From Prevotella sp. (GTDB lineage Bacteria; Bacteroidota; Bacteroidia; Bacteroidales; Bacteroidaceae): DNA of 64,000 nt. Location: the NCBI GenBank assembly GCA_017554105.1, contig JAFZIY010000015.1:186001-250000 (forward strand). The letters run 5' to 3'. The notes under the pieces were generated by a model. It was given only the letters and a program-made list of their open reading frames with translations. It searched no databases and was not told the origin of the DNA. Both the position numbers and the translations under genes were made by a program. Below are positions 50,001 to 58,181 of the stretch, piece after piece. Position 1 is the stretch's first letter; every line of letters begins with the position of its first letter.

Positions 50001-52646
50001 TTAGAGTCGGTTCTTCTCGGCATTACCTGCACCAGTACCCTTGTACTTCGACGGAGTGACATTGAAGCGGTAGCGCAGGGAGAGTTGGACGCAACGTGAG
50101 TCGTTGTCTTCCATCTTGCGGAACATCATCCGGTTGCTGTAGAGCATGACATGGTTGACGCCGCCGTTGAGGAGGTCATTACCTGTCAACTTGACATTGA
50201 GACGATGCTGGAAGAAGTCTTTACTGACACTGAGCGAGAGCATTGGATTAGTGCAGTCAACCCAGATATTCGAGCCTGTGTTGCCGTGGGTGTGCATGTT
50301 GAAGTCGGCTTGCAGCAGCCATTCGTGAGGTAGTGTCACGATATTTCCCAGTTGCAGGGAAAGCATAGGATGGCTGAAACTTTTCTTCTGACCCAGGAAC
50401 GTCCCTTCAAGCCACGGCTTCATCAACGACACGTTATATTGTGGCGTCCATGTAATCCCGTCGTGCAGTTTGACGTTTTTCTGTGCGCCGAGCGTGATGG
50501 TGAGCCAGTCGGCGTGGTCATAGTTCAGGTAGGTCACAAAATTCACCTTTGAATCCTCTTCCAGACAGCCCGCCGTATAAAGGATAGGATCAACACAATG
50601 GGAGAAGTTGGTCATCATATAGAGCCACTTCCACATAACCATCATGTTCAGGTTATGGTACTTGATAGGCTTCAGATAGGGATTGCCCGTCTGCTGATTC
50701 AAGCGATTCTCGTAAGTGACATCGCTACTCAACTGCCAATATGAAGGACGTGTCGTCCGCTTTGCGTAACTGAAAGAAAGGCCCACCCCCTGCCCCAGGC
50801 CCCCCTCTGTCTCCCCCCGAAAGGGGGAGGGGAGTTGTGTAGAAACAGAAAAGGACGGGAAAAAGTCGTCGTAGGTGCGGCACTGCTCGTCATGTCGCTG
50901 TCCGCTGATGAAATACTCCGACTTCACGTGTTCGTAGCGAATTCCTGCCGAGAGTTGGAAGCGTCCCAAACGCTGGCGCAGTTCTACGAAGGGGGCGATG
51001 TTGCTTTCATGCTGCTCGTTGTTGCTATTAGCAATGTATCCTTCTTGATTGTCGAATCTGCTGCGCCAGCGCGTATTGGTGTATTCCTCACCAATCTCTA
51101 TCTGTCCTTTCCATAATGGATGGGTGAAGAAAAGTTTCTCGGCAAACATTTTACTGCGCGTCAGGCTCTCAGTGTTCACGTCGCGGTCTTCGTACTCGGT
51201 ACTGAGTTCTTGCTGCTGATTGCGACTCTGCTGCTTACGGGAGGTATAGTCGGCGTTGAAGTCGATGCTGAGTTTCCCTACTTTTCCTGTGTAGTAGAGA
51301 TTCACCTGATGGTTGGGAGCGTTCTTGTCCCGTCTGACGCTACTATTTTGCAGGTGGTCGTAGAAGCCCCCTCCAACCTCCCCCGACTGGGGGAGGCTTT
51401 GAATATCGTCATCATACTCGCTGCGAGTCTTCACGTAGTCATAGGTGTTCTGGTAGAATCCGCCGAAAGAGTGGTTCTCATTAATCTGGTAGTTGAAGCC
51501 AAATCGTCCTTCTAAGAAGGGATTGCGCACATTGTTCTTCTGCTTATTGTTAATCACCCACAGTGTATCAGCAAAGATTGTCTGTTCGAACTCACCATGG
51601 CTTTTCCGTCTGTTATAGGCTCCAAAGAGGTTGGCGAAGAGTTCCAGTCCTCCCGTCCGGTAGGTCAGGTTGATTCGCTCGTTATTGGCATAGCCACGGC
51701 CACTGCGAGACCACGATGTCAGTTCCACACCCAGACCTTCACCTGCTGCCCGTTTGGTGCGGATGACGATGACGGCATTAACCGAAGCATCGTATCGGGC
51801 ACCTGGATTTTGGATGACCTCCACACTGCGGATAAAGTCCGACTGTATGTTTCTCAACTCGTTCAGGTCGGTCAGTTTGCGGTTGTTCAGGTAAATCAAC
51901 GGTGCGCCTTTGCCTAAGATTTCAAAGCCCTCGCCTCGTTTGGCAATCATTGGCACGCGGGTGAGTACATCCTCTGCCGTACCCATTCGTTCCATCACAG
52001 TCCCTTCCACATTCATCATCAGCGAGTTACCTTGCAATTGTACTTTGGGACGTTCACCATGTACCACCACACCATTCAAGGTATAGTTGTCGGGTTGCAT
52101 CCTTATCGTGCCTAAAGCCCCCTCCTGATCTCCCCCTTGGGGGAGGAGACGATAGATGGTCTTGTAACCTATGTATGAGATGCGGGCAAGGACAGGTTCT
52201 GTATCGTATGGTACGGCGAAGTAGCCAGCCTCATTGCTCACACCTCCACCTATGACGGTTGAGTCTGATGGATGAAGCAGGTAAACATTAGCATAAGCAA
52301 CAGGTTGGCCTGCTTCGTCGATGATAGTGCCAGTCAAATGACAATCGGTCTTGTGGATACACTCTATGAAGATTTCATGATTGTCGGGGGCAATGGTCAT
52401 GCGGACGGGATAGAAGCCAATCATCTGCCTGATAGCATCTGGAAGTGACTTTCGGCTTACTGATGTGGTAATACGGAAGTCTTCCAACTCGTTGTAGATG
52501 AAACTGATGGTGTAATCAGTTTGTTCCCGACTCAATTGTAAAAGAGCCTCACTAAGCGACACATTATTATATTGCCTGGTAATGCGCTGTGCTTTCACTG
52601 CGCAAAATGACAACAGAAGAAAAAGCAGTAAACTTAGTCGTCTCAT
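50001..52646 (-). CDS. TonB-dependent receptor with N-terminal STN signalling domain
   Basis: 881 residues. Signal peptide (ending VKA, next Gln), an STN-like domain (about 25-95, VSLSEALLQLSREQTDYTIS), a carboxypeptidase-regulatory-like domain (CHLTGTIIDEAGQPVAYANV), plug (YDASVNAVIVIRTKRA) and outer-membrane beta-barrel of the OMP_b-brl_3 type. STN plus a FecR and an ECF sigma in the same overlapping operon indicates FecA-like cell-surface signalling: substrate binding is relayed to the sigma. Three GC-rich repeat copies are translated in frame (LLPQGGDQEGA, SLPQSGEVGGG, LPSPFRGETEGGLG). Substrate unknown. Confidence 0.93.
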   Translation of the reverse strand: MRRLSLLLFLLLSFCAVKAQRITRQYNNVSLSEALLQLSREQTDYTISFIYNELEDFRITTSVSRKSLPDAIRQMIGFYPVRMTIAPDNHEIFIECIHKTDCHLTGTIIDEAGQPVAYANVYLLHPSDSTVIGGGVSNEAGYFAVPYDTEPVLARISYIGYKTIYRLLPQGGDQEGALGTIRMQPDNYTLNGVVVHGERPKVQLQGNSLMMNVEGTVMERMGTAEDVLTRVPMIAKRGEGFEILGKGAPLIYLNNRKLTDLNELRNIQSDFIRSVEVIQNPGARYDASVNAVIVIRTKRAAGEGLGVELTSWSRSGRGYANNERINLTYRTGGLELFANLFGAYNRRKSHGEFEQTIFADTLWVINNKQKNNVRNPFLEGRFGFNYQINENHSFGGFYQNTYDYVKTRSEYDDDIQSLPQSGEVGGGFYDHLQNSSVRRDKNAPNHQVNLYYTGKVGKLSIDFNADYTSRKQQSRNQQQELSTEYEDRDVNTESLTRSKMFAEKLFFTHPLWKGQIEIGEEYTNTRWRSRFDNQEGYIANSNNEQHESNIAPFVELRQRLGRFQLSAGIRYEHVKSEYFISGQRHDEQCRTYDDFFPSFSVSTQLPSPFRGETEGGLGQGVGLSFSYAKRTTRPSYWQLSSDVTYENRLNQQTGNPYLKPIKYHNLNMMVMWKWLYMMTNFSHCVDPILYTAGCLEEDSKVNFVTYLNYDHADWLTITLGAQKNVKLHDGITWTPQYNVSLMKPWLEGTFLGQKKSFSHPMLSLQLGNIVTLPHEWLLQADFNMHTHGNTGSNIWVDCTNPMLSLSVSKDFFQHRLNVKLTGNDLLNGGVNHVMLYSNRMMFRKMEDNDSRCVQLSLRYRFNVTPSKYKGTGAGNAEKNRL
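50787..52150. repeat. Three in-frame GC-rich palindromic repeats inside the TonB receptor gene
   Basis: 50787-50835 (core TCCCCCCGAAAGGGGGAGGG), 51364-51405 (core CCTCCCCCGACTGGGGGAGG) and 52116-52150 (core TCTCCCCCTTGGGGGAGGAG). All keep the reading frame and add 10-17 residues each, in predicted loops. Confidence 0.85.
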
Positions 52647-53242
52647 TTTACAATCAGTTTTTCGGGTTCGTGAATGATGTTTACTGCCTCAAAGATATTC
52701 AGTCGCTCTACGACCTTGTCTAGACTCTCGTTGCGCTTCCATTCGAAGTGGAGGCGTAGTTGACGGATATCGTCACGTTGGAAATCTACGGTGACATGGT
52801 AGTAATCAGCCATCTCCATAAGCATAGTGTCGAGTGGTACGTTGTCGAAGGTGATGGTAGCCTCGCCCTCAACTCCTATCCGGTTGGAGAGGGGAGTAGA
52901 ATGTTTGATTGTATCGGAAGTTTGTATGTAACTATTCTCCTCACCCTTTGGAGAGGGGTTGGGGGTGAGGCGCCATATATGAATGGCAGCGATAGCGATG
53001 CCTGAAATGATAATCACTCCAACGGTGGAGGCTGCGATTTTCATCCAGCGATGTGTCGGGCGCTCGGTAACATGGAGATGGTCCTGTGTAAACTTCTGCC
53101 ATGCCGTTTCTGTCTCAGGCATTTGGTCGAGTTCGTCCATCAGTGTCTCAATCTGCTCATCAGAGTACTTTTCGGGATGCTCCTGCATGTCTAGAAACAT
53201 CTGTTTTTTCCTGCGTCGATTGTCTATAGTTTGCATAGTCAT
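52643..53242 (-). CDS. FecR-type anti-sigma factor (operon 2)
   Basis: 199 residues: cytoplasmic helical part (about 1-60), one membrane helix (VGVIIISGIAIAAIHIW) and a C-terminal DUF4974-like domain (ITFDNVPLDTMLMEMADYYH, VTVDFQRDD, LRLHFEWKRNESLDKVVERL). The usual FecR domain between helix and C-domain is very short; in its place are two translated GC-rich repeats (LTPNPSPKGEEN and TPLSNRIGVEGEAT). It overlaps the receptor start by four bases and the sigma stop by one. Confidence 0.9.
   Translation of the reverse strand: MTMQTIDNRRRKKQMFLDMQEHPEKYSDEQIETLMDELDQMPETETAWQKFTQDHLHVTERPTHRWMKIAASTVGVIIISGIAIAAIHIWRLTPNPSPKGEENSYIQTSDTIKHSTPLSNRIGVEGEATITFDNVPLDTMLMEMADYYHVTVDFQRDDIRQLRLHFEWKRNESLDKVVERLNIFEAVNIIHEPEKLIVK
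52866..52970. repeat. Two in-frame repeats inside the FecR gene
   Basis: 52936-52970 (core ACCCTTTGGAGAGGGGTTGG) gives LTPNPSPKGEE on the minus strand; 52866-52895 (core CAACTCCTATCCGGTTGGAG) gives a SNRIGVEG-like stretch. Same family as the receptor repeats. Confidence 0.75.
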
Positions 53243-53715
53243 TACTTGTTAAAATGGTTTCTAATCAGGTTCAAGACGTGTGATAGATGTTTCCAAACGG
53301 CTACTTTGCTGATGCCTTCGGCTATTGCAATCTCCTCATAACTATACCCGTCGGTGAAACGGAGACGGAAGATACGCTGTTCTTGTGAAGACAGATGGCT
53401 GACAACGAACTCGTCGATGTTTGTCAGCCGTTCGTCCTCTGCTTCGGAATCGTCAGCAGGTTCCGCGTAGCCATTACTGCCGAGAGATTCTGAAATGTGT
53501 CGCAGTCGCTTGAAACATTGGTTGCGGACACTTGTCATCAGGTAGCGTTCCTCAGTGTCGGGCATTAAGACAGTCTGCCCGTGAAGCAGTTTTTCGAAGA
53601 TGTCACTAACCACATCCTCGCTCTCCTGCTCGTCGTAGAGGATGGTGCGTGCCACCCTGTACATTTTTGCATAATGCTGTCTGAACAGCCGTTGGATTGC
53701 GTTTTTTTCCATCAA
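53242..53715 (-). CDS. ECF-type sigma-70 factor (operon 2)
   Basis: 157 residues. Region 2 (TILYDEQESEDVVSDIFEKL) and region 4 (LSSQEQRIFRLRFTDGYSYE, EIAIAEGISKVAVWKHLSHV) are typical of ECF sigma factors. Its stop TAA overlaps the FecR start by one base (TAATG), so translation is coupled. Signal chain by analogy with FecA/FecR/FecI: receptor, FecR, sigma. Confidence 0.94.
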   Translation of the reverse strand: MMEKNAIQRLFRQHYAKMYRVARTILYDEQESEDVVSDIFEKLLHGQTVLMPDTEERYLMTSVRNQCFKRLRHISESLGSNGYAEPADDSEAEDERLTNIDEFVVSHLSSQEQRIFRLRFTDGYSYEEIAIAEGISKVAVWKHLSHVLNLIRNHFNK

Positions 53716-53902
53716 GTCTTTTACTATAATACCCTTTAGAAGTAATAAAAACTAACCCTATAGTTCTTTTTTTTATTTTTTCCTTAATAATTTAGGAACA
53801 GCAAAGGTACAAAAAATATAGATAGGAAGGAATACTGAGTGTAAAACACGATGCCGATAAGGTTTGAAACAATGGGGATGAATCAAAAAAAAGCGTTTTT
53901 GT

Positions 53903-53933
53903 TTTGTAATGCCATCATTTTCCACTAATTTTG
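53903..53933 (+). promoter_or_regulatory. Promoter of the thioredoxin-like lipoprotein gene
   Basis: TTTG at 53903-53906, a 19-bp spacer, and TAATTTTG at 53926-53933, 32 bp before the start codon. Confidence 0.68.
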
Positions 53934-53965
53934 CAAGTTGAAAACGAGAAAACTTAAACAACGAT

Positions 53966-55114
53966 ATGAAACGTAACATTATAAAAATTGCCACATGTGC
54001 TGTGGCTGCAGTGGCTCTTACGGCATGTACTGAGGGTAAATTCCAGATTGTCGGAAACATCACCAATGCCAAGGACTCGGTGCTCTATCTGGAGAATATG
54101 AGTCTTGACGGACCGGTGAAGACCGACTCGGTGAAACTCGGAGAAGACGGTGCTTTCTCCTTCACTGGTGCCAAGCCCGACGCCCCGGAGTTCTATCGTC
54201 TGCGCATTGCAGCACAGATAATCAATATTTCTATTGACTCCACAGAGACTGTGACGGTGAAGGCGGAATACCCCGGCATGGCTTCGAAATACACCGTGGA
54301 GGGTTCGGACAACTGCTCAAAGATAAAGGAACTCACGCTCTTGCAGATGGCATTGCAGCAGAAGGCAAGAGAGATTGCACAAAACCCGACAATGGGCGTC
54401 AAGGCTTCCGACGACTCGATACGGAAGGTGGTTGATGCCTATAGGAAAGAGATAAAGCAGAATTATATCTATAAGGAGCCGATGAAGTCGTATGCCTACT
54501 TCGCTCTGTTCCAGACGCTGGGCAACACATTCATCTTCAACCCGCACCAGGACCCCGATGACCTGAAGGCGTTCGGTGCTGTGGCCACCAGTTGGGACAC
54601 CTATCATCCCAACTCGCTGCGCGGACAGAACCTGCACAACATCACCATCGAGGGAATGAAGAACCAAAGGATAGCAAACAGCGAATTAGAGATAGATCCC
54701 TCGAAAATAGAAGTCAGCAACTTGATAAACCTTAAGTTGCTTGACAACAAGGGAGTGGTGAGACAACTGACCGACCTTCAGGGCAAGGTGGTGATGCTCG
54801 ACTTCCATATCTTCGCCTCGGAGAACAGTATGGAGAGGATAATGATGCTGCGCGACATATATAATAAGTATCATGAGCGCGGACTGGAGATATTCCAGGT
54901 GAGTCTCGATGAAAACGAGCATTTCTGGAAACAACAGACGGCGGCGCTTCCATGGATAAGCGTCAGGGCGGCAGAGAATGAGGCCAGCGACGTACTGACG
55001 AAATATAACGTGCAGGCGATACCGACCTATTTCCTCATCGACCGCACCAACACGCTGTACAAGAGGGACTCACAAGTGAAGGACTTCGACGCGGAGATAC
55101 AGAGTCTTCTTTAA
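53966..55114 (+). CDS. DUF4369 plus thioredoxin-like lipoprotein lacking the CxxC motif
   Basis: 382 residues; lipobox LTAC (Cys21). The N-domain resembles DUF4369 (FQIVGNITNAKDSVLYLENM), then a helical linker, then a thioredoxin fold from about residue 240 (KVVMLDFHIFASENSMERIM, LEIFQVSLDENEHFWKQQ, YNVQAIPTYFLIDRTN with cis-Pro). Where active members have WCxxC this protein has FASENS, so it cannot do disulfide exchange there. Probably an envelope-bound binding or chaperone variant. A strong hairpin follows the stop. Confidence 0.88.
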   Translation: MKRNIIKIATCAVAAVALTACTEGKFQIVGNITNAKDSVLYLENMSLDGPVKTDSVKLGEDGAFSFTGAKPDAPEFYRLRIAAQIINISIDSTETVTVKAEYPGMASKYTVEGSDNCSKIKELTLLQMALQQKAREIAQNPTMGVKASDDSIRKVVDAYRKEIKQNYIYKEPMKSYAYFALFQTLGNTFIFNPHQDPDDLKAFGAVATSWDTYHPNSLRGQNLHNITIEGMKNQRIANSELEIDPSKIEVSNLINLKLLDNKGVVRQLTDLQGKVVMLDFHIFASENSMERIMMLRDIYNKYHERGLEIFQVSLDENEHFWKQQTAALPWISVRAAENEASDVLTKYNVQAIPTYFLIDRTNTLYKRDSQVKDFDAEIQSLL

Positions 55115-55122
55115 AATACAAT

Positions 55123-55171
55123 GCCTTGCGGCTTGCTTCTTAGGAATATCCTACGGGGCAAGCCGCAAGGC
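55123..55171 (+). terminator. Terminator-like double hairpin (GCCTTGCGGCTTGC type)
   Basis: 14-bp perfect arms GCCTTGCGGCTTGC (55123-55136) and GCAAGCCGCAAGGC (55158-55171) enclose a second hairpin TAGGAATATCCTA (55141-55153), followed by TTTAT. Confidence 0.7.
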
Positions 55172-55215
55172 TTTATAAGCATCGACAACAAACTAACAAC
55201 AAACAATAGACTACT

Positions 55216-55854
55216 ATGAGAAAACTTTTATTTATGATTCTTTGCCTGCTCGTGATGGGTGTTGCCACGGCAGACGCACAAAAACATAAGTCGTCAAAAT
55301 CGAGAAAACACCAGAAAACAGTGAGAGTTAAGACGCCACAGCCGAAAGACTCTGTCGTAATATTTGAATATACAGAAGAACACGGAATGGAGACGACGGG
55401 AGTGAGGCTGCGCCGTATAGGCAATGACTACCTGCTTACAGCAATACTCACAGAAGTGATACGGGCAGACATGGACCGCCTGATTGTCTCCTCACGTGAG
55501 AGGACGGACGAGATGCTTGCTTATGGACGCTTTTCCCATGAGATAGAAATGGGCGATTCCATCGTTATTTCACAGATTCCGGGCATCGAGGTGAAAGTCC
55601 CGAAAAGTGTGGCAGACAAAGTAGTGCAGATGGCAGAGGAAGGTGGACTTGCCGAGATGAAGTCCTACTATACTACGGAAGAGGATGAGAGGTTGGTAGG
55701 TGGCTCGTGGTGGAGCCTCAGGATGCGACTCCCGGGAAAGGAACCTGTGTCATCAGGTGGAAGAAACGGTATGGGTCCCAATGTGGTTTTCAAAATCTAT
55801 CAGAACCTGTTCTACCAGAAGGTGATATACAAAAAGAAAACGAGGAAGAAGTGA
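55216..55854 (+). CDS. Exported hypothetical protein, first of three in a row
   Basis: 212 residues: signal peptide (ending TADA, next Gln), a basic linker (KHKSSKSRKHQK), a beta-rich body (VVIFEYTEEHGMETTGVRLR) and a very basic end (VIYKKKTRKK). No family recognised. It shares layout with the two following proteins (signal, Gln+1, similar length) but only weak sequence similarity. Separated by 32 bp from the next gene, so co-transcribed. Confidence 0.75.
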   Translation: MRKLLFMILCLLVMGVATADAQKHKSSKSRKHQKTVRVKTPQPKDSVVIFEYTEEHGMETTGVRLRRIGNDYLLTAILTEVIRADMDRLIVSSRERTDEMLAYGRFSHEIEMGDSIVISQIPGIEVKVPKSVADKVVQMAEEGGLAEMKSYYTTEEDERLVGGSWWSLRMRLPGKEPVSSGGRNGMGPNVVFKIYQNLFYQKVIYKKKTRKK

Positions 55855-55886
55855 AAAGAGTCTAATAATATATACCGAATCAGTTT

Positions 55887-56519
55887 ATGAAGTACAATAA
55901 GTTTTTTATACTGTCTTTTCTTCTGTTACTGACAAGCATCACAGTATCGGCACAGAAGAAGATGATTCCCATGGGAGATAAAGTCATGTTTTCGCTCAAT
56001 CATTCTGGAGCGGACCCCAATCCTTATGGCACACTGTATAGGGACAAGGGTTATCTGAGAAGTTACAGATTTATAACGTCATTACGGAGTTTAATTGTCA
56101 AGAATGACGAGGGGGAAGAAAAAACCGTGTATACTAACAATTATGATCCTGTCGTTTCAGATTCTGTGATAGATGTGATATACCCAATGTTGAAGAAGGC
56201 TGTCGCAAAGAAGGAGAAAGAAATAAAGAAACTGGAGAAGAAACGCAAGAAATACAGGAAGGAACATCCCGATGAAATCGACAAATTAGGTGGGTATGAA
56301 TGGTCGGTCTCAATAAATATAAGAGACCTGAAGTTCTCTTATAGAGCGCGATCCAGCGAACTCTTTACTGACGTTTATTCCAAGTTCTGGGATAAGATGG
56401 AGGAAACCAGCCATATCATCGATAAGTATCAGCGTGGCTATTCACAGGAGGATGTTGATGAAATGACAGAAAATGGGAAATTCAAGTTGCCTTTCAATGT
56501 TGAGATATACAGAAAATAA
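55887..56519 (+). CDS. Exported hypothetical protein, paralogue of the next gene
   Basis: 210 residues: signal peptide (ending TVSA, next Gln), a beta-rich N-part (GDKVMFSLNHSGADPNPYGT), a Lys/Glu helix (AKKEKEIKKLEKKRKKYRKE), then WSVSINIRDLKFSYRARSSE, FWDKMEETSHIIDKY and an end ENGKFKLPFNVEIYRK. The following protein has the same order of blocks. Function unknown; probably periplasmic. Confidence 0.78.
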   Translation: MKYNKFFILSFLLLLTSITVSAQKKMIPMGDKVMFSLNHSGADPNPYGTLYRDKGYLRSYRFITSLRSLIVKNDEGEEKTVYTNNYDPVVSDSVIDVIYPMLKKAVAKKEKEIKKLEKKRKKYRKEHPDEIDKLGGYEWSVSINIRDLKFSYRARSSELFTDVYSKFWDKMEETSHIIDKYQRGYSQEDVDEMTENGKFKLPFNVEIYRK

Positions 56520-56539
56520 AACTTAATACGGATAAAGAC

Positions 56540-57205
56540 ATGAGCAAAAGGTTATTGGCAATAATAGCGTTCACGCTCTGCCTTGGCGCGATGATGAATG
56601 CTCAGGAGAAGAACAATGGTGAGAAGACTCTCTTTGAGGTGTCTTTTAACAACTATGGACCAAGTGTCCGACTGTTCACAAGATACGGGCAGTTGATGAT
56701 GTCTCAGCACAGTTCTGGATTATCGACTCCCCAAAATACTTATTCAATTAACAAGAAGGGTGAGGAGTTTGAACGTGAGTTGCACGTCAATGTATGCGCC
56801 TATGATGTGGAGGTGGGCGACTCGGTAATCACCAAAATCTACCAGAGACTGAAGCAGGACGTGAAGCGTAAGAAGAAGGAAGACAAACGATGGGCGCGTC
56901 AGTTGAAGAAGAACCAGAAGGGAAAGGATGAGGTCGTTGTGCATAATAATGGTGCCACGCGACTCAGAGTGAATATAAATGTCAAGGATGTGTGCTACCA
57001 AGGCTCGATAACTTTGGGAGACAAGGACAGCCAGTATGCCAAATGGTTCTGGGACGACATGCTCGATATTGCCTCCGAGATAGCAGAAACCAGAGGAGTG
57101 TTGCCACAAGAAACTATTGATAAATTGTCGGATAATGGCAAGATGCCATTGGTTTATGAATACCAAAGGAAGTCTTTCTTATTCCCAAAGTTCTGGCTTG
57201 AATAA
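56540..57205 (+). CDS. Exported hypothetical protein, paralogue of the preceding gene
   Basis: 221 residues: signal peptide (ending MMNA, next Gln). Matches the preceding protein block by block: VSFNNYGPSVRLFTRYGQLM, DSVITKIYQRLKQDVKRKKK, LRVNINVKDVCYQGSITLGD, WFWDDMLDIASEIAETRGVL, DNGKMPLVYEYQRK. Basic helices in the middle suggest binding to an acidic partner. Spacing of 20 bp supports an operon of three. Function unknown. Confidence 0.78.
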   Translation: MSKRLLAIIAFTLCLGAMMNAQEKNNGEKTLFEVSFNNYGPSVRLFTRYGQLMMSQHSSGLSTPQNTYSINKKGEEFERELHVNVCAYDVEVGDSVITKIYQRLKQDVKRKKKEDKRWARQLKKNQKGKDEVVVHNNGATRLRVNINVKDVCYQGSITLGDKDSQYAKWFWDDMLDIASEIAETRGVLPQETIDKLSDNGKMPLVYEYQRKSFLFPKFWLE

Positions 57206-57214
57206 GCGAAAGTC

Positions 57215-57242
57215 CATCATAAGTTTCATGATGCCTTTTTTT
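57215..57242 (+). terminator. Weak terminator after the three-gene set
   Basis: Stem CATCAT/ATGATG (57215-57220, 57228-57233) followed by CC and T7. Confidence 0.55.
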
Positions 57243-57260
57243 GTCGTTATTTTTTAAGTG

Positions 57261-58085
57261 TCAGAAACTCTTGAGCCAGGCCTTCAGTTCAAGCAGCATC
57301 TCGATGTGATACTCGAACGAGGAGCGGAAGCCCCAGCCGTGACCGCCCGTAGGATAGACGTGGATTGAGGCGGGAACGTCGTGCTTATAGAGTTCAGTGT
57401 AGTAGTTGCTGCCATTGATGGGCATAACCACATCGTCGTTGAAACTGAGCGCTATCCATGCGCGTGGCGTCAGTCGGCTTACCTGCAGGTCGTTGCTGAA
57501 CTCCACTTCGCGTTTTTTTCTTGGCTTCTCGCCCAACAGGTTGTCGTGAGAGCCACGGTGGGTGAACTCAGGATTCATCGATATCACGGGGTAGAAGAGA
57601 ATCTGAAAATCGGGTTTCGCGGTACCCGTCGAGTGGGTGGCAATGGTTGAGGCGAGATGACCGCCCGCCGAACTGCCCATGATGCCCACGTCGCTGGGGT
57701 TGATGCGCCACTCCTCGGCATTGCGGCGCACCAGTCTCATCGCCTCCTCGGCATCGCTGATGGGTACTTCATACTTGCCGTGAGGCATGCGGTATTTCAA
57801 CACTATGACGGCAATGCCCTCCTGATTGAAGAACGTTGCCCAGTCGTATCCCTCGTGTTCTATTGCCATATGTGAGTAACCGCCACCAGGACAGATTACC
57901 ACTGCTCGCCTTGTGTTCCTGTTCTCGGCAGGCAAGAAGACACGAACGCGCGCGGTGTCTTCCCTGTCGGTGCTTTTCACTTCCGGACCATTTGGCCAAA
58001 GGTCGATGTCAAACACTTTCTGCGCCGATGCTGTTACAGAGGTCGTAATGATTCCAATAGTCAATAGGATAGTCTTGATATTCAT
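57261..58085 (-). CDS. Exported alpha/beta-hydrolase (carbohydrate-esterase-like)
   Basis: 274 residues: signal peptide (ending TASA, next Gln), oxyanion motif PGGGYSHMA, nucleophile elbow GSSAGG (Ser139) and catalytic His in PTGGHGWGF. The fold is that of BD-FAE/acetyl-xylan-esterase-like hydrolases; the substrate is probably an acyl-decorated glycan. Divergent from a sialate O-acetylesterase, so the pair may serve deacylation of plant or host glycans. Promoter region 58086-58181 is shared. Confidence 0.9.
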   Translation of the reverse strand: MNIKTILLTIGIITTSVTASAQKVFDIDLWPNGPEVKSTDREDTARVRVFLPAENRNTRRAVVICPGGGYSHMAIEHEGYDWATFFNQEGIAVIVLKYRMPHGKYEVPISDAEEAMRLVRRNAEEWRINPSDVGIMGSSAGGHLASTIATHSTGTAKPDFQILFYPVISMNPEFTHRGSHDNLLGEKPRKKREVEFSNDLQVSRLTPRAWIALSFNDDVVMPINGSNYYTELYKHDVPASIHVYPTGGHGWGFRSSFEYHIEMLLELKAWLKSF

Positions 58086-58119
58086 AATGGCTGATTATTC
58101 ATTAAAAAACAATTAAACA

Positions 58120-58151
58120 TTTGCAAAGATACGGTTTTTTTTGTAATATTG
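58120..58151 (+). promoter_or_regulatory. Promoter of the sialate O-acetylesterase gene
   Basis: TTTG at 58120-58123, a 20-bp spacer, and TAATATTG at 58144-58151 (one mismatch to TAnnTTTG). An overlapping -7 for the opposite gene (TATCTTTG, minus, 58124-58131) lies in the spacer, so the two may compete. Confidence 0.55.
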
Positions 58152-58181
58152 CACGAAATAATACCAAAACATAATCGAAAA

